DNA of 46,679 nt from Tropicimonas marinistellae (GTDB taxonomy: Bacteria > Pseudomonadota > Alphaproteobacteria > Rhodobacterales > Rhodobacteraceae): NCBI RefSeq assembly GCF_001509585.1, contig NZ_LNCI01000020.1, forward strand, positions 1-46,679. Reading direction: 5' to 3'. How positions within the stretch are numbered: the stretch's first letter is position 1; every line of letters begins with the position of its first letter. This document shows, one piece after another, positions 34,469 through 43,858 of the stretch. The position numbers were made by a program, and so were the translations under genes. The notes beneath the pieces were generated by a model. The model saw only the letters and a program-made list of their open reading frames with translations, was not told where the DNA came from and did no database searches.

Positions 34469-34582
34469 GCAGTACTCTCCCGGGATTTTGGCCCGCCGTG
34501 TACCGCGGGCGAATTTGCCCCCGCGGCGGCACTTCTCGGACCAGTCTCCGGCCTCAGCCGGACGGAACCCTAAGTACCCTGC
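34469..34582 (-). promoter_or_regulatory. Guanidine-I (ykkC) riboswitch
   Basis: Read on the minus strand, the leader of the transporter operon contains the conserved ykkC elements in order: TTAGGGTTCCG, a P1b hairpin TCCGGC-TGAG-GCCGGA (34547-34562), CTGGTCCGAGA (34534-34544), a second hairpin CCGCGGG/CCCGCGG (34503-34526), ACACGG, and CCAAAATCCCGGGAGAG. The closing P1 stem pairs GTACT (34573-34577) with AGTAC (34472-34476), extended by GCA/TGC. It ends 84 bases before the binding-protein ATG. The subtype-1 (guanidine) reading fits the genes below it; related subtypes bind ppGpp or PRPP. Without a terminator in the platform, translational or other control is likely. Confidence 0.9.
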
Positions 34583-35129
34583 GCCTCCAGCACAGCAAGC
34601 CGGCGGGAGTCGAGGCAAGTGCGGCGCATGGCAATCGTCGCCCGGATCGCGGCCTCAGGGGAGCAGCGCCGATTAATTGGGCGACTTGGGGTGAATTTGT
34701 GCGCCTTTGGGTTCCGATTGATGTCGATTCCCGTCCAAGCTGTCCGGTTTGGGAGGCCCGACGCAGCTCCAATCGGGGCGGATCACGCAATGCTTCGGAC
34801 GCCGTACGACGACTGTGCGACCGGCCGTCCACGTGGAAGAGCGACGATTTATAGCACCCAACGGCGAGCGTGACCGGGCGCCCCGCACCGCCCTTCGTAC
34901 CCGGAACGGGCCGTTTTGGGATGCAGGAGGGGAAATCGGGAATTGCCCGAGTTCGAATATTTCCCCAGGCCGCACAATTCGGAGCGATCTTTTCGCCGCC
35001 ATGACGAATCCGCCTGAGGCCATGCAACGCGCGCAATCCCGCCTCCGAATCGAATGTGGGCGCAAACGTGGCATTAAACTCGCGGTTGAAATCGTTTACA
35101 TTACCCTATGCTCAAAATTGGTGGACGAG
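34583..35129. other. Divergent intergenic region between guanidine operon and PFOR-like gene
   Basis: No gene is recognised; open frames here are short and inconsistent. It should contain the promoters of both transcripts. A nested inverted repeat at 34929-34966 has outer arms GGGGAAAT / ATTTCCCC and inner arms CGGG/CCCG. TTGAAA at 35086-35091 with TATGCT at 35107-35112 (15 bases apart) is a weak promoter candidate for the PFOR-like gene. Confidence 0.5.
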
Positions 35130-38100
35130 ATGAAAGACGTCGCTTCCAAGGTCCCGGAATATCCGGGGGTACCTGCCGTCATCCACGGTAACGGTGCCAT
35201 CGCCCAGGTCATGGGACAGGTCTGTGGCGGGGTGATCGGTTACCCGATCACGCCATCGACCGAAATCGCCGAACTCTACGAGGCCTTCCGTGCAAGCGGC
35301 GGCGTCAATATCTGGGGCAGGCACCCGTTCTTCTTCGAGCCAGAAGGCGAGCATTCCGCGCAATCCGGCGCGCTCGGCGCGGCGCTCACGGGCGGGCAGT
35401 ACATCTCGAACGCCTCGTCCAGCCAGGGAATTCTCTACGGCATCGAGTCCCACTACGTGACCGTCGGCAAGAAAGTCGGCGGTTTCGTCATGCAGGTGGC
35501 GGCGCGGTCCGTTTCGCGTCACTCGCTCAACGTGATGGCGGGCCACGATGACGTCTACGCGCTTCTCCCGTCCGGCTACACGATCCTCTTCGGGTCCAAC
35601 CCGCAGGAGGCCGCCGACCTTGCCGCGATCTCCTACAAGGTGAGCGCGATGTCGATGATCCCGGTCGCCAACGCGATGGACGGTTTCGTCACAAGCCACA
35701 TGATGAGCGAAGTCATGATGCCCGAGGATGACCTGCTGACGGCCTTTCTCGGTGATCCTGGCGAGCGGATCAAATGTCCGACCGTTGCGCAGGAAATGCT
35801 CTATGGCGCGAAGGGTCGGGTCTTCCAGCTCAAGCGCTATCTCGGCCGACACAGCTCCGATCTCGCAACCGAGGATTACGTGACGCTGGTCGACTACCTG
35901 GATGCCAATGCCGAAGCGGTCGAAATCGACAATGCGGGCGATCTCGTGGGCGAAACGCTCGCGCATCTGCCCGAAGAGTTGCATGCACAGTGGCGGCGGC
36001 AATGGGTCAACGCTTACGAGAAGGGCACACGGCAGCGCGTACCAGCGCAGGTTGACGTCCATAATCCCGGCCTCACCGGCGGGGTGCAAAACCAGCCCGA
36101 TTTCCAGGCCGGTGCCGTCGACCATCGCACCCACTTCGTGCGCGACGTGCCGCGTTTCGTTCGCGAGGCGATGGCGGAGTATTCCGAGCTTACCGGGCGG
36201 GACTATGCGCCCATCAAGACGTACCAATGCGAGGACGCCGAGACCGTTGTGGTTGGCCTGGGCTCGGTCACCGACGATGCCGAAGCCGTGGCAGCCTATC
36301 TGCGACGGCAGGGACGCAAGGTCGGTGTGATCTCGATCAAGATGCTGCAACCCTTCCCGGAGGCCGACGTGGTCGCGGCTCTGGCCGGCAAGCGAGCGGT
36401 GACGATCCTCGAACGTTCCGATGTGACCGCGCTCACCAGCATGGTCAACCAGGCGCTCCTGAAGGCCGTGGAAAACGCGGACGATCCGCGCTACCCCGAT
36501 ATTCCGGCGCTCACCAAGCTGCCGAAGCTCACCACGGCGATCTTCGGGCTTGGGGCGCATGACCTGCAGCCGCGCCACATGGTTGCGGCGTTCGACAACA
36601 TGGACAAGGGCAACGCGCCGCTCGTCTTCCTCGGCAGCCAGTTCTTCGACAAGAACCCCACCCCGCATGTTGCCGAATTGCAGGAGCGGTTGCGCGCTGC
36701 CTATCCGGAAACCGAGGTCATGGCGCTGGAGACGGGGCCGAACCCGCGGCTGCTGCCTGATGAGGCACTGCGCATCCGGTTCCACTCGGTGGGCGGCTAC
36801 GGCACCATCGCGACCGGCAAGCTGCTGACGGATATCCTCGCCAACGCGCTGAAGCTGCATTCCAAGGCCGCGCCGAAATACGGCTCCGAGAAGAGCGGCG
36901 CGCCGACGAATTACTACATCACCCTCAGCCCGGAGCCGGTGAAGCTGGCCAACGCGGATCTTGAGGATGTGGAAGTTGTGGTTTCGCCAGACCACAAGGT
37001 CTTCGCGCACAGCAATCCCTTGCGGGGCCTGATCGAAGGCGGCACGTTCATCCTCCAGTCGAGCCTCTCCCCGCTCGAGGTCTGGAAGGAAATGCCGGCG
37101 TCGATGCGTGACTACATCGTCTCCCGCAATATCCGCTTCTTCGTTCTGGATGGCTTCGCGATTGCCAAGAAGCACGCGCCGCGCCCGGAACTTGAAACCC
37201 GGATGATGGGGATCGCCTTCATCGGCGCGGTCTGCGGGCATGTGGAACGGATCACCCACGGCGCCGAGGAGGCGGCTGTGCTGGAGATGATCCGCAAGCA
37301 GATTGCCAAGAAATTCGGCGCCAAGGGTCAGGCGATTGTCGACGGCAACATGGCGGTGATCCGCGACGGGCTGAAGGCGGTGGTCGAGATCGACTACGCC
37401 GCGCCGGAATTTGTCGAGGTGACGAAGGCCGACAATCCGGAGATGGAGTTCACGTCCGCGATCTCGGCTTCCATGTGCCGCATCGCGCAGGACGCATCCC
37501 CCAACGGGCTCTTCGACCACGATTATTACGAGGAGACCGTGGCGGCCCCCTTCCGCGAGGGCCGCATCGGCGAGGCGCCGGTCTTGCCCGGCGTGGGCAT
37601 GTTCATGCCCACCGGCACGGCGGCGGCACGCGACAAGGGGCTTTTCCGGCGCGAGGTGCCGGTTCTGGAGCCCGATCTCTGCACCGGCTGTCTGGAATGC
37701 ACGATGGTCTGCCCCGATGCCGCGATACCGGCAACGGTGCTCGACATCGACGGGCTGCTTTCCACCGCGCTTAAGGAGGCCGACATGGCGCCGGCGCAAC
37801 GCGAGGCGGCGAAGGAATTCCTGCGTCCGCTGGGCGACGCCGTCCGGGCCGAGATCAACGCCGGTAAGGAAACCCGCCCATTCGGCGATCTGGTCGCAGA
37901 CGCAGTGGATGCGCTGGATGTCGAGAGCGCCGTCGTGCGGCGCAACCTTGGGCGTATGGCCGAAGCCGCGGCGCGGCTGCCGGTCTCGCGCACACGTCCG
38001 TTCTTCGATGCGATGGAAGCGGAACGTGGCGGCTCCGGCGGGCTATTCTCCGTCGTGGTCGACCCGTGGAAATGCTCGGGTTGCCTGGAATGCATCGACG

Positions 38101-40118
38101 TCTGCGGCCCGGGTGCGCTGTCCGTGGCCGAGCAGGATGGACCGCTGCTGGAAAAACTCCAGAACCAGTTCGAATTCCTGTCGAAAACGCCGAACACACC
38201 CGCACGGTTCATCGAAGATGCCTTCCAGCCGGGCGGCGATATCAAGCGGATGATGCTGGATCGCGATACCTATTACGCCACGACCGGCGGGCACGGCGCC
38301 TGCAGAGGTTGCGGCGAGGTCACGGCAATCCGACAGGTTGTCTCGGCCAGCCATGCCATTCACGACCGCCGCCGCAAACGTCACGTGCGGGAGTTGGAAC
38401 AACTCACCGACGCGCTTCTGGCCAAGCTGCCCGAGGTCGCGGAGGACGCAGCGCGGACGGCGCGTATCCGCAATGCGCTGGACGTGCTGGAGAAGCGGCT
38501 CTTCCTGATGGAAGGCGGCCCGACCGGCAACGGCCCGGCGGCGATGGTAGTGGCCAATGCCACTGGTTGTTCGTCGGTCTATGCCTCGACCTTCCCCTAC
38601 AATCCCTACAACGATCCCTGGGTGAACAGCCTGTTCCAGGACGGCCCGGCACTCAGCAAGGGGATTTTCGAGGGGCTGACGGCAACGGCGGCGGTGGATT
38701 TCAAGGCACTGCGGGTGGCACGCCTGGAGCTTGAGGATGCCTACGATCCGGCCACCGACGACGCCTTCTTCCGAAACTTCGAATGGCAGGCCTTCTCCGG
38801 GGAAGAGCGTGCGCTTCTGCCCACGGTGATCAACATCAGTGGCGACGGCGCGGCATACGACATCGGCTTTGGGGCCTTGTCGAGGCTGCTGGCGAGCACC
38901 ACACCGGTCAAGGTGATGGTGCTGAACTCCGGGGTCTATTCCAACACCGGCGGGCAGGCCTCAACGGCGAGCCTGTCGGGGCAGGACAGTGATCTCAGCC
39001 GCTTCGGTCCGGCCTCTCACGGGAAACAGGAGGATCGCAAGGAGCTCGGCCTAATTGCCGCGTTCCACCCCGACGTCTTCGTGGTGCAGAGCGCCACGGC
39101 CATGCCGGGGCACTTCCTGAAGAACATGATGGCTTATCTGGAGCACGATTCCTCTCCGGCCGTGCTGGATGTCTACACGCCCTGTCAGGCGGAGCACGGC
39201 ATTGCCGATGCCGCCGCGCACCAGCGGGCGAAGCTGGCCGTCGAGGCCCGTGTCAGCCCGGTGTTCGTCCACGATCCCAACGCCGGGGCTTCGCTCGAAG
39301 AACGCTTCTCGCTCGACGGCAACCCGGCGGTCGAAAAGGACTGGGCGACGACGACGCTGGAATATGTCGAGGACGGCGAGTTGAAGCTCATGGGCGTTGC
39401 GCTGACACCGGCGCATTTCGCCTTCGACGAGACTCGCTTCAAGAAGCAGTTCCGCCCACTGGCCGACGGTGCGGTCGGGGTGCCGATTGAGGCATATATT
39501 GACCTGCCGCTGGCAGAGCGGGTGGGCAAGGCGCCCTATGTTCTGGCGACCGACGAAGACAAGCACCTTGTCAAACTGGAAGTCGGGACCACGGTCGTGC
39601 ATCTGGTTGAGGAGCGGCGGAAAGCCTGGCGGACGCTACAGCACCTCGCCGGGCTCGATGTGGAGCAGATCGACGCCGTACACCACGCCGAGGTGGCGGC
39701 CTTGCAGAAGCGGTACGAGGAGGCCGTTGAGGCGCGGGAAACCACGATGGACAGCATCGCGACCGGCATGAGCGCGCTTGCTGCCGCTTCCAGCGCTCCG
39801 TCGGCCGTCGGTCTTGCAGGCGCGCTCGCGCCTGTGGCGGGTGGTGCGCCCGCAGCGGTCGCCGAGGCAACGCCTCCGTCAAGTAACGGGGAAATCCCGC
39901 ATATCCACGAGGAGGACGTTGCGCTCTGTTCCGACTGCAAGACTTGCTACCAGGAGATCCCGGAACTCTTCGAACTGACGAAGATCGTGGTGAACGGGCA
40001 GGCCAAGCAGGTCGCACGGACCATTCCGGGTGCGCTGGACACCGTTGAGATGACGGACGACCTGCGGGCGCGGCTCGCCAAGGTTGCCGCCAATTGTGAC
40101 TCGGAGATCATCCGATGA
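35130..40118 (+). CDS. Giant PFOR-type 2-oxoacid:acceptor oxidoreductase
   Basis: This 1662-residue, thiamine-diphosphate and Fe-S enzyme probably oxidatively decarboxylates a 2-oxoacid to an acyl-CoA. Domain order follows PFOR/NifJ: domain I with GGVIGYPITPSTE (about 33-45), domain II VVVGLGSVTDDAEAVAAYL, gamma domain FHSVGGYGTIATGKLLTDIL, a two-cluster ferredoxin domain (CTGCLECTMVC at 851, CSGCLECIDVC at 982), and the TPP domain with GGHGACRGCGE, ISGDGAAYDIGFG (1238) and LNSGVYSNTGGQ. Unlike the roughly 1200-residue standard enzyme it has insertions and a C-terminal extension: an alanine-rich linker, then CSDCKTCYQEIPELFE (Cys1600, 1603, 1606) and a late cysteine that could hold another cluster. 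The ATG at 35130 has only a weak ribosome site. A 4-base overlap joins it to the flavoprotein gene. Substrate not determinable here; pyruvate is the default. Confidence 0.85.
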   Translation: MKDVASKVPEYPGVPAVIHGNGAIAQVMGQVCGGVIGYPITPSTEIAELYEAFRASGGVNIWGRHPFFFEPEGEHSAQSGALGAALTGGQYISNASSSQGILYGIESHYVTVGKKVGGFVMQVAARSVSRHSLNVMAGHDDVYALLPSGYTILFGSNPQEAADLAAISYKVSAMSMIPVANAMDGFVTSHMMSEVMMPEDDLLTAFLGDPGERIKCPTVAQEMLYGAKGRVFQLKRYLGRHSSDLATEDYVTLVDYLDANAEAVEIDNAGDLVGETLAHLPEELHAQWRRQWVNAYEKGTRQRVPAQVDVHNPGLTGGVQNQPDFQAGAVDHRTHFVRDVPRFVREAMAEYSELTGRDYAPIKTYQCEDAETVVVGLGSVTDDAEAVAAYLRRQGRKVGVISIKMLQPFPEADVVAALAGKRAVTILERSDVTALTSMVNQALLKAVENADDPRYPDIPALTKLPKLTTAIFGLGAHDLQPRHMVAAFDNMDKGNAPLVFLGSQFFDKNPTPHVAELQERLRAAYPETEVMALETGPNPRLLPDEALRIRFHSVGGYGTIATGKLLTDILANALKLHSKAAPKYGSEKSGAPTNYYITLSPEPVKLANADLEDVEVVVSPDHKVFAHSNPLRGLIEGGTFILQSSLSPLEVWKEMPASMRDYIVSRNIRFFVLDGFAIAKKHAPRPELETRMMGIAFIGAVCGHVERITHGAEEAAVLEMIRKQIAKKFGAKGQAIVDGNMAVIRDGLKAVVEIDYAAPEFVEVTKADNPEMEFTSAISASMCRIAQDASPNGLFDHDYYEETVAAPFREGRIGEAPVLPGVGMFMPTGTAAARDKGLFRREVPVLEPDLCTGCLECTMVCPDAAIPATVLDIDGLLSTALKEADMAPAQREAAKEFLRPLGDAVRAEINAGKETRPFGDLVADAVDALDVESAVVRRNLGRMAEAAARLPVSRTRPFFDAMEAERGGSGGLFSVVVDPWKCSGCLECIDVCGPGALSVAEQDGPLLEKLQNQFEFLSKTPNTPARFIEDAFQPGGDIKRMMLDRDTYYATTGGHGACRGCGEVTAIRQVVSASHAIHDRRRKRHVRELEQLTDALLAKLPEVAEDAARTARIRNALDVLEKRLFLMEGGPTGNGPAAMVVANATGCSSVYASTFPYNPYNDPWVNSLFQDGPALSKGIFEGLTATAAVDFKALRVARLELEDAYDPATDDAFFRNFEWQAFSGEERALLPTVINISGDGAAYDIGFGALSRLLASTTPVKVMVLNSGVYSNTGGQASTASLSGQDSDLSRFGPASHGKQEDRKELGLIAAFHPDVFVVQSATAMPGHFLKNMMAYLEHDSSPAVLDVYTPCQAEHGIADAAAHQRAKLAVEARVSPVFVHDPNAGASLEERFSLDGNPAVEKDWATTTLEYVEDGELKLMGVALTPAHFAFDETRFKKQFRPLADGAVGVPIEAYIDLPLAERVGKAPYVLATDEDKHLVKLEVGTTVVHLVEERRKAWRTLQHLAGLDVEQIDAVHHAEVAALQKRYEEAVEARETTMDSIATGMSALAAASSAPSAVGLAGALAPVAGGAPAAVAEATPPSSNGEIPHIHEEDVALCSDCKTCYQEIPELFELTKIVVNGQAKQVARTIPGALDTVEMTDDLRARLAKVAANCDSEIIR

Positions 40119-42874
40119 ATGTCGATGTCGCCCAGAGTCAGGACGAGGTGCTGGAACAGCAGCTCGACGTCCTGCGAAAGCACCTGATCGCGGATCCGCG
40201 CAGTCTTCGCGACATCTTCGTCGCCGACGGCACGCAGGCCATGGCTTGGGAGTTCCGGCAAGAGGAGATCGGCGAGAAGTTCATCGGCGTGTTGTGGAAC
40301 CTGCTCCTGAAGGAAGACGACATGAGCATGGTCCTGCAGCGTTTCCTGTGGGACCTGCCGCTCAAGTACAAGCGCAAGTTCATCCGGGCGCTCGACCGTC
40401 ATCTGTCCGGACGCTACCCGATGTTCGCGGGGCTTTCCGACGGATGGCCCGCGGAAAACTACATCCCGCCGTATGTTCGGCCACCGGAGGATCGCAGCCA
40501 TGACTTCGAGCTAGTGAACACCGGCTACCTCGGGTATCGCGCGCTTGGGTACAGCCTGCGCGAGGTGGACCTCTTCGTCTGGCTCGAAGCCATGCGCGAC
40601 AAGCAATGCGAGGACCGGCCCTGTGAATTGGGCGTTCTCAAGGAGCGCATTCGCAAGAAGGAGGCTGAAAAGGTCGGCGGGTGCCCGGTTAAGATCCACA
40701 TTCCCGAAATGCTGGACCTGATCGGCAATGGCAAGATCCGGCAAGCTCTGGAACTGATCGAGAGTTGCAACCCGCTGCCAAACGTCACGGGCCGGGTATG
40801 CCCACAGGAAAACCAGTGCCAAGGCGTGTGCAAGCACACCAAACGGCCGATCGAGATCGGGCAACTGGAGTGGTACCTTCCGGAGCATGAGAAGCTCGCC
40901 GATCCCGACAGGCTCAAGCGGTTCGCAGGCATCGTCAGCCCGTGGGAGCGGGCGGAGAAGCCGCCCATTGCCGTGGTGGGCTCTGGCCCGTCGGGGCTCA
41001 TCAACGCCTATCTTCTGGCGGTCGAAGGCTTTCCTGTGACGGTCTTCGAGGCGTTCCATGAGCTTGGCGGCGTGTTGCGCTATGGCATTCCGGAGTTCCG
41101 CCTGCCCAACAGTCTGATCGACGACGTGGTGACCAAGATCGACTTGCTCGGCGGCAAGTTCGTGAAGAACTTCGTGGTTGGCAAGTCGGCCACGCTGGAT
41201 GACCTCAAGGCGGCTGGATTTTGGAAGATCTTCGTCGGCTCCGGCGCGGGTTTGCCGACCTTCATGAACGTGCCGGGCGAGCACCTGAACGGGGTGATGT
41301 CGGCCAACGAGTTCCTGACCCGCGTGAACCTCATGCGCGGGCGCAACCCGGAATTCGAAACGCCTCTGCCGGATGTCGAGGGCAAGAGCGTGCTGATCAT
41401 CGGCGGCGGCAACACCGCGATGGATGCCGCGCGTACGGCGAAGCGGTTGGGAGGCAACGTCACGATTGTCTATCGGCGCACCAAGGCCGAGATGCCGGCG
41501 CGGGTGGAAGAACTGCATCACGCGCTGGAGGAAGGCATCGAGGTGGCCGAACTGCGCGGCCCGCGCGAGTTCGTGGGCGACAGCCACAGCCATTTCGTGA
41601 CCCATGCCATCGTGGATATCAACGAGCTGGGCGAGCCGGATGCTTCCGGGCGCCGGCGCCCACAGCCCACCGGCGAGACCATCGAAATGCCGGCCGATCT
41701 GGTGATCATGGCGCTTGGCAACAAGTCCAACCCGATCATCCCGGAGGCGGAGCCGGACCTTAAGCTCAGCAAGTGGGGGACCATCGAGGTTGAGCAGGGG
41801 CAGGAGACATCTATCCCGGATGTCTACACCGGCGGCGACGCGGCCCGTGGCGGCTCTACGGCGATCCTTGCCGCGGGCGACGGGCAGGCGGCGGCGCGGC
41901 AGATCGTCGGCGACATCCCCTTCGGCGCGGACGAGATCCGCGACATGGTCGCCCGCGCGGCTCGCTACACCGACAAGGGACAGGCGCGGCAGGAGATCCT
42001 GAAGCACTCGCAACTGACCGCTGGAATTGTCGAGTTGACCATCCGAGCGCCCGTCGTGGCAAAGGCGGCACGCGCCGGGCAGTTTGTCCGGGTGCTTGCA
42101 AGTGACGACGGCGAGCTGATCCCGCTGACGCTGGCGGATTGGGATGCCGATGCCGGAACCATCGACCTGGTGATCCAGGGTATGGGCACGTCCACGAAGC
42201 TGATGAACGAGATGCACGTGGGCGACGCTTTCGCCGGTATCGCCGGGCCCCTCGGTCGACCAAGTGACGTGCATGCCTACGGTGCGGACGAGACGGTCGT
42301 TCTCACGGCCGGTGGCGTCGGCCTGCCGGCGATCCTGCCGATTGCCAAGGCGCATCTGGAGATGGGCAACCACGCAACGATGATCATCGGCTTCCGCTCC
42401 GCGGAGCATCTGTTCTGGACGGGTGAAGACGACCGGATGGGGCAGCTCAAGGCGACATACGGCGATCAGCTCGATGTGATCTACTGCTCCAACGACGGCA
42501 CCTTCGGCATGAAGGGCTTTGTCACCACGCCATTGGAAGCGATGCTGAAGGACGGCAAACGCTCCAAGGGCCGCAAGCTCGCCGAGGTCATCTCCGTTGG
42601 TCCGCCGATGATGATGCGCGCGGTCAGCGATCTGACCAAACCCTATGGCGTGCCGACCGTGGTCAGCCTCAACTCCATCATGGTGGATGCAACAGGTATG
42701 TGCGGCGCCTGCATGGTGCCGGTGATCGAAGGTGACAGGAACGTGCGGAAACACGCATGTATCGACGGCCCGGAGTTCGACGCCCATACAGTTGAATGGG
42801 ACAAGTTCATGCCGCGCTTTGCGCAGTTCAAGGCGCAGGAGGTCCGGAGCCTGGAACGCCACGGTCTTGCCTGA
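40115..42874 (+). CDS. Multidomain flavoprotein: GltD/NfnB-like fused to NfnA/PyrK-like module
   Basis: The 919-residue product is coupled by an ATGA overlap to the PFOR-like gene. Residues 1 to about 170 form a domain I do not recognise, rich in helices and aromatic residues. A Fer4_20-type cysteine region follows (NPLPNVTGRVCPQENQCQGVC), then a GltD/NfnB-like part with FAD motif VVGSGPSG (about 287-294) and NAD(P) motif IIGGGNTAMDAARTAK. After about 640 comes an FNR/PyrK-like module with GQFVRVLA, TAGGVGLPAILPIAK and a [2Fe-2S]-type MCGACMV (Cys863, 866) with a later HACIDGPEFD. NfnA and NfnB are normally separate subunits of ferredoxin:NADP+ transhydrogenases; here they are one chain. It probably passes electrons from the PFOR-like enzyme to NAD(P)+. 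Confidence 0.85.
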   Translation: MNVDVAQSQDEVLEQQLDVLRKHLIADPRSLRDIFVADGTQAMAWEFRQEEIGEKFIGVLWNLLLKEDDMSMVLQRFLWDLPLKYKRKFIRALDRHLSGRYPMFAGLSDGWPAENYIPPYVRPPEDRSHDFELVNTGYLGYRALGYSLREVDLFVWLEAMRDKQCEDRPCELGVLKERIRKKEAEKVGGCPVKIHIPEMLDLIGNGKIRQALELIESCNPLPNVTGRVCPQENQCQGVCKHTKRPIEIGQLEWYLPEHEKLADPDRLKRFAGIVSPWERAEKPPIAVVGSGPSGLINAYLLAVEGFPVTVFEAFHELGGVLRYGIPEFRLPNSLIDDVVTKIDLLGGKFVKNFVVGKSATLDDLKAAGFWKIFVGSGAGLPTFMNVPGEHLNGVMSANEFLTRVNLMRGRNPEFETPLPDVEGKSVLIIGGGNTAMDAARTAKRLGGNVTIVYRRTKAEMPARVEELHHALEEGIEVAELRGPREFVGDSHSHFVTHAIVDINELGEPDASGRRRPQPTGETIEMPADLVIMALGNKSNPIIPEAEPDLKLSKWGTIEVEQGQETSIPDVYTGGDAARGGSTAILAAGDGQAAARQIVGDIPFGADEIRDMVARAARYTDKGQARQEILKHSQLTAGIVELTIRAPVVAKAARAGQFVRVLASDDGELIPLTLADWDADAGTIDLVIQGMGTSTKLMNEMHVGDAFAGIAGPLGRPSDVHAYGADETVVLTAGGVGLPAILPIAKAHLEMGNHATMIIGFRSAEHLFWTGEDDRMGQLKATYGDQLDVIYCSNDGTFGMKGFVTTPLEAMLKDGKRSKGRKLAEVISVGPPMMMRAVSDLTKPYGVPTVVSLNSIMVDATGMCGACMVPVIEGDRNVRKHACIDGPEFDAHTVEWDKFMPRFAQFKAQEVRSLERHGLA

Positions 42875-42892
42875 CACGGACGTCATTGCGGT

Positions 42893-42912
42893 GGGCGGCC
42901 TCCACGCCGCCC
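42893..42912. terminator. Hairpin between convergent flavoprotein and cobD genes
   Basis: GGGCGGC (42893-42899) and GCCGCCC (42906-42912) form a perfect 7-bp stem with a 6-base loop, placed between stops at 42874 (+) and 42914 (-). Likely a shared terminator, though no T run is present. Confidence 0.45.
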
Positions 42913-42913
42913 G

Positions 42914-43858
42914 CTACCACGTGAGCATCGCAAGCACCGCCAGAACACCACCCAAACCCAGCATTGACCGCAGATAGAGCCGCAGGCCCCGGCTGAGATC
43001 TTCGGGCGTCGGGTCTGGGCATGTACCGTTGAGCCAGGGCTCCTCGCTCGTTTCCGTTCCATAGACGCGCGGGCCTGAGAGCCGGATGCCGAGCCCGCCG
43101 GCCATCGCGGCCTCGGGCCAGCCCGCATTCGGAGACCGATGCGCACGGGCATCGCGCCGCATCACCCGAAACGCCGTGCGGGGGTTTCTTGCGGCGACGC
43201 AAAACAAGAGGCCGGTCAGCCGCGCCGGAATGAGGTTGACCAGATCGTCCAGCCTTGCGGCGCTTCGCCCGAAGTACAGGTATCGGTCGCTGCGATGTCC
43301 GATCATGCTGTCCAGCGTGTTGATCGCCTTGTAGCCTGCGATGCCGGGTAGGCCGAAAACTCCCCCCCAGAAGATCGGCGCGACGACCCCGTCGGAGGTA
43401 TTCTCGGCCAGGCTTTCAAGGGCTGCGCGAGCGATGGCGGAGGTGTCGAGCTGTGCCGGATCGCGGCCGACGATCATGGCCACGGCGCGCCGCGCGCCCT
43501 CCAGATCGCCCTTCGTGAGTGGCGTTGCCACGGCAGCGACGTGATCGTACAGGCTGCGAGTCGCCACCAAAGACGCTGCAAGGAGTCCGGTCAGCAGGAC
43601 ACCTGCGTAGCCCTCTGGAAGAAGCGAGGCGACCACCCATGCCATCGAGACGGTTGCGCCAACGCAGATCACGACCGTCAAAGTGCCCATCGCGAGGCGC
43701 GTGCCACTGGAGTACGCCGTGCGGTTCCCGTGCTTCTCCAGCACGGAAATCAACGCGCCGAGCCATGTCACCGGATGACCGATTCTGGAGTACACCCAAT
43801 TCGGCCATCCGATTGCCCCATCGATTGCTATGGCCACGAGCATTGCAGCTGCGGTCAT
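42914..43858 (-). CDS. cobD: Adenosylcobinamide-phosphate synthase
   Basis: CobD (CbiB) is an inner-membrane protein that attaches aminopropanol phosphate to adenosylcobyric acid late in cobalamin synthesis. The 314-residue protein has about five hydrophobic segments and the family motifs IDGAIGWPNWVYSRIGHPVTWLG, the cytoplasmic loop IVGRDPAQLDTSAIARAALESLAENTSDGVVAP, YKAINTLDSMIGH, and HRSPNAGWPEAAMAGGLG. The ATG at 43858 has AGAGGGA upstream. A 12-bp palindrome GCCCACGTGGGC (43880-43891) lies 21 bases before the start. It is divergent from cobP. Confidence 0.94.
   Translation of the reverse strand: MTAAAMLVAIAIDGAIGWPNWVYSRIGHPVTWLGALISVLEKHGNRTAYSSGTRLAMGTLTVVICVGATVSMAWVVASLLPEGYAGVLLTGLLAASLVATRSLYDHVAAVATPLTKGDLEGARRAVAMIVGRDPAQLDTSAIARAALESLAENTSDGVVAPIFWGGVFGLPGIAGYKAINTLDSMIGHRSDRYLYFGRSAARLDDLVNLIPARLTGLLFCVAARNPRTAFRVMRRDARAHRSPNAGWPEAAMAGGLGIRLSGPRVYGTETSEEPWLNGTCPDPTPEDLSRGLRLYLRSMLGLGGVLAVLAMLTW

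Noticed and set aside
35112-37799. 895-codon open frame on the minus strand
   Set aside because: It lies exactly opposite the PFOR-like gene and arises from strong third-position GC bias; it has no domains and an Arg/His-rich composition.
40511-42886. 791-codon open frame on the minus strand
   Set aside because: Antisense shadow of the flavoprotein gene, for the same reason.
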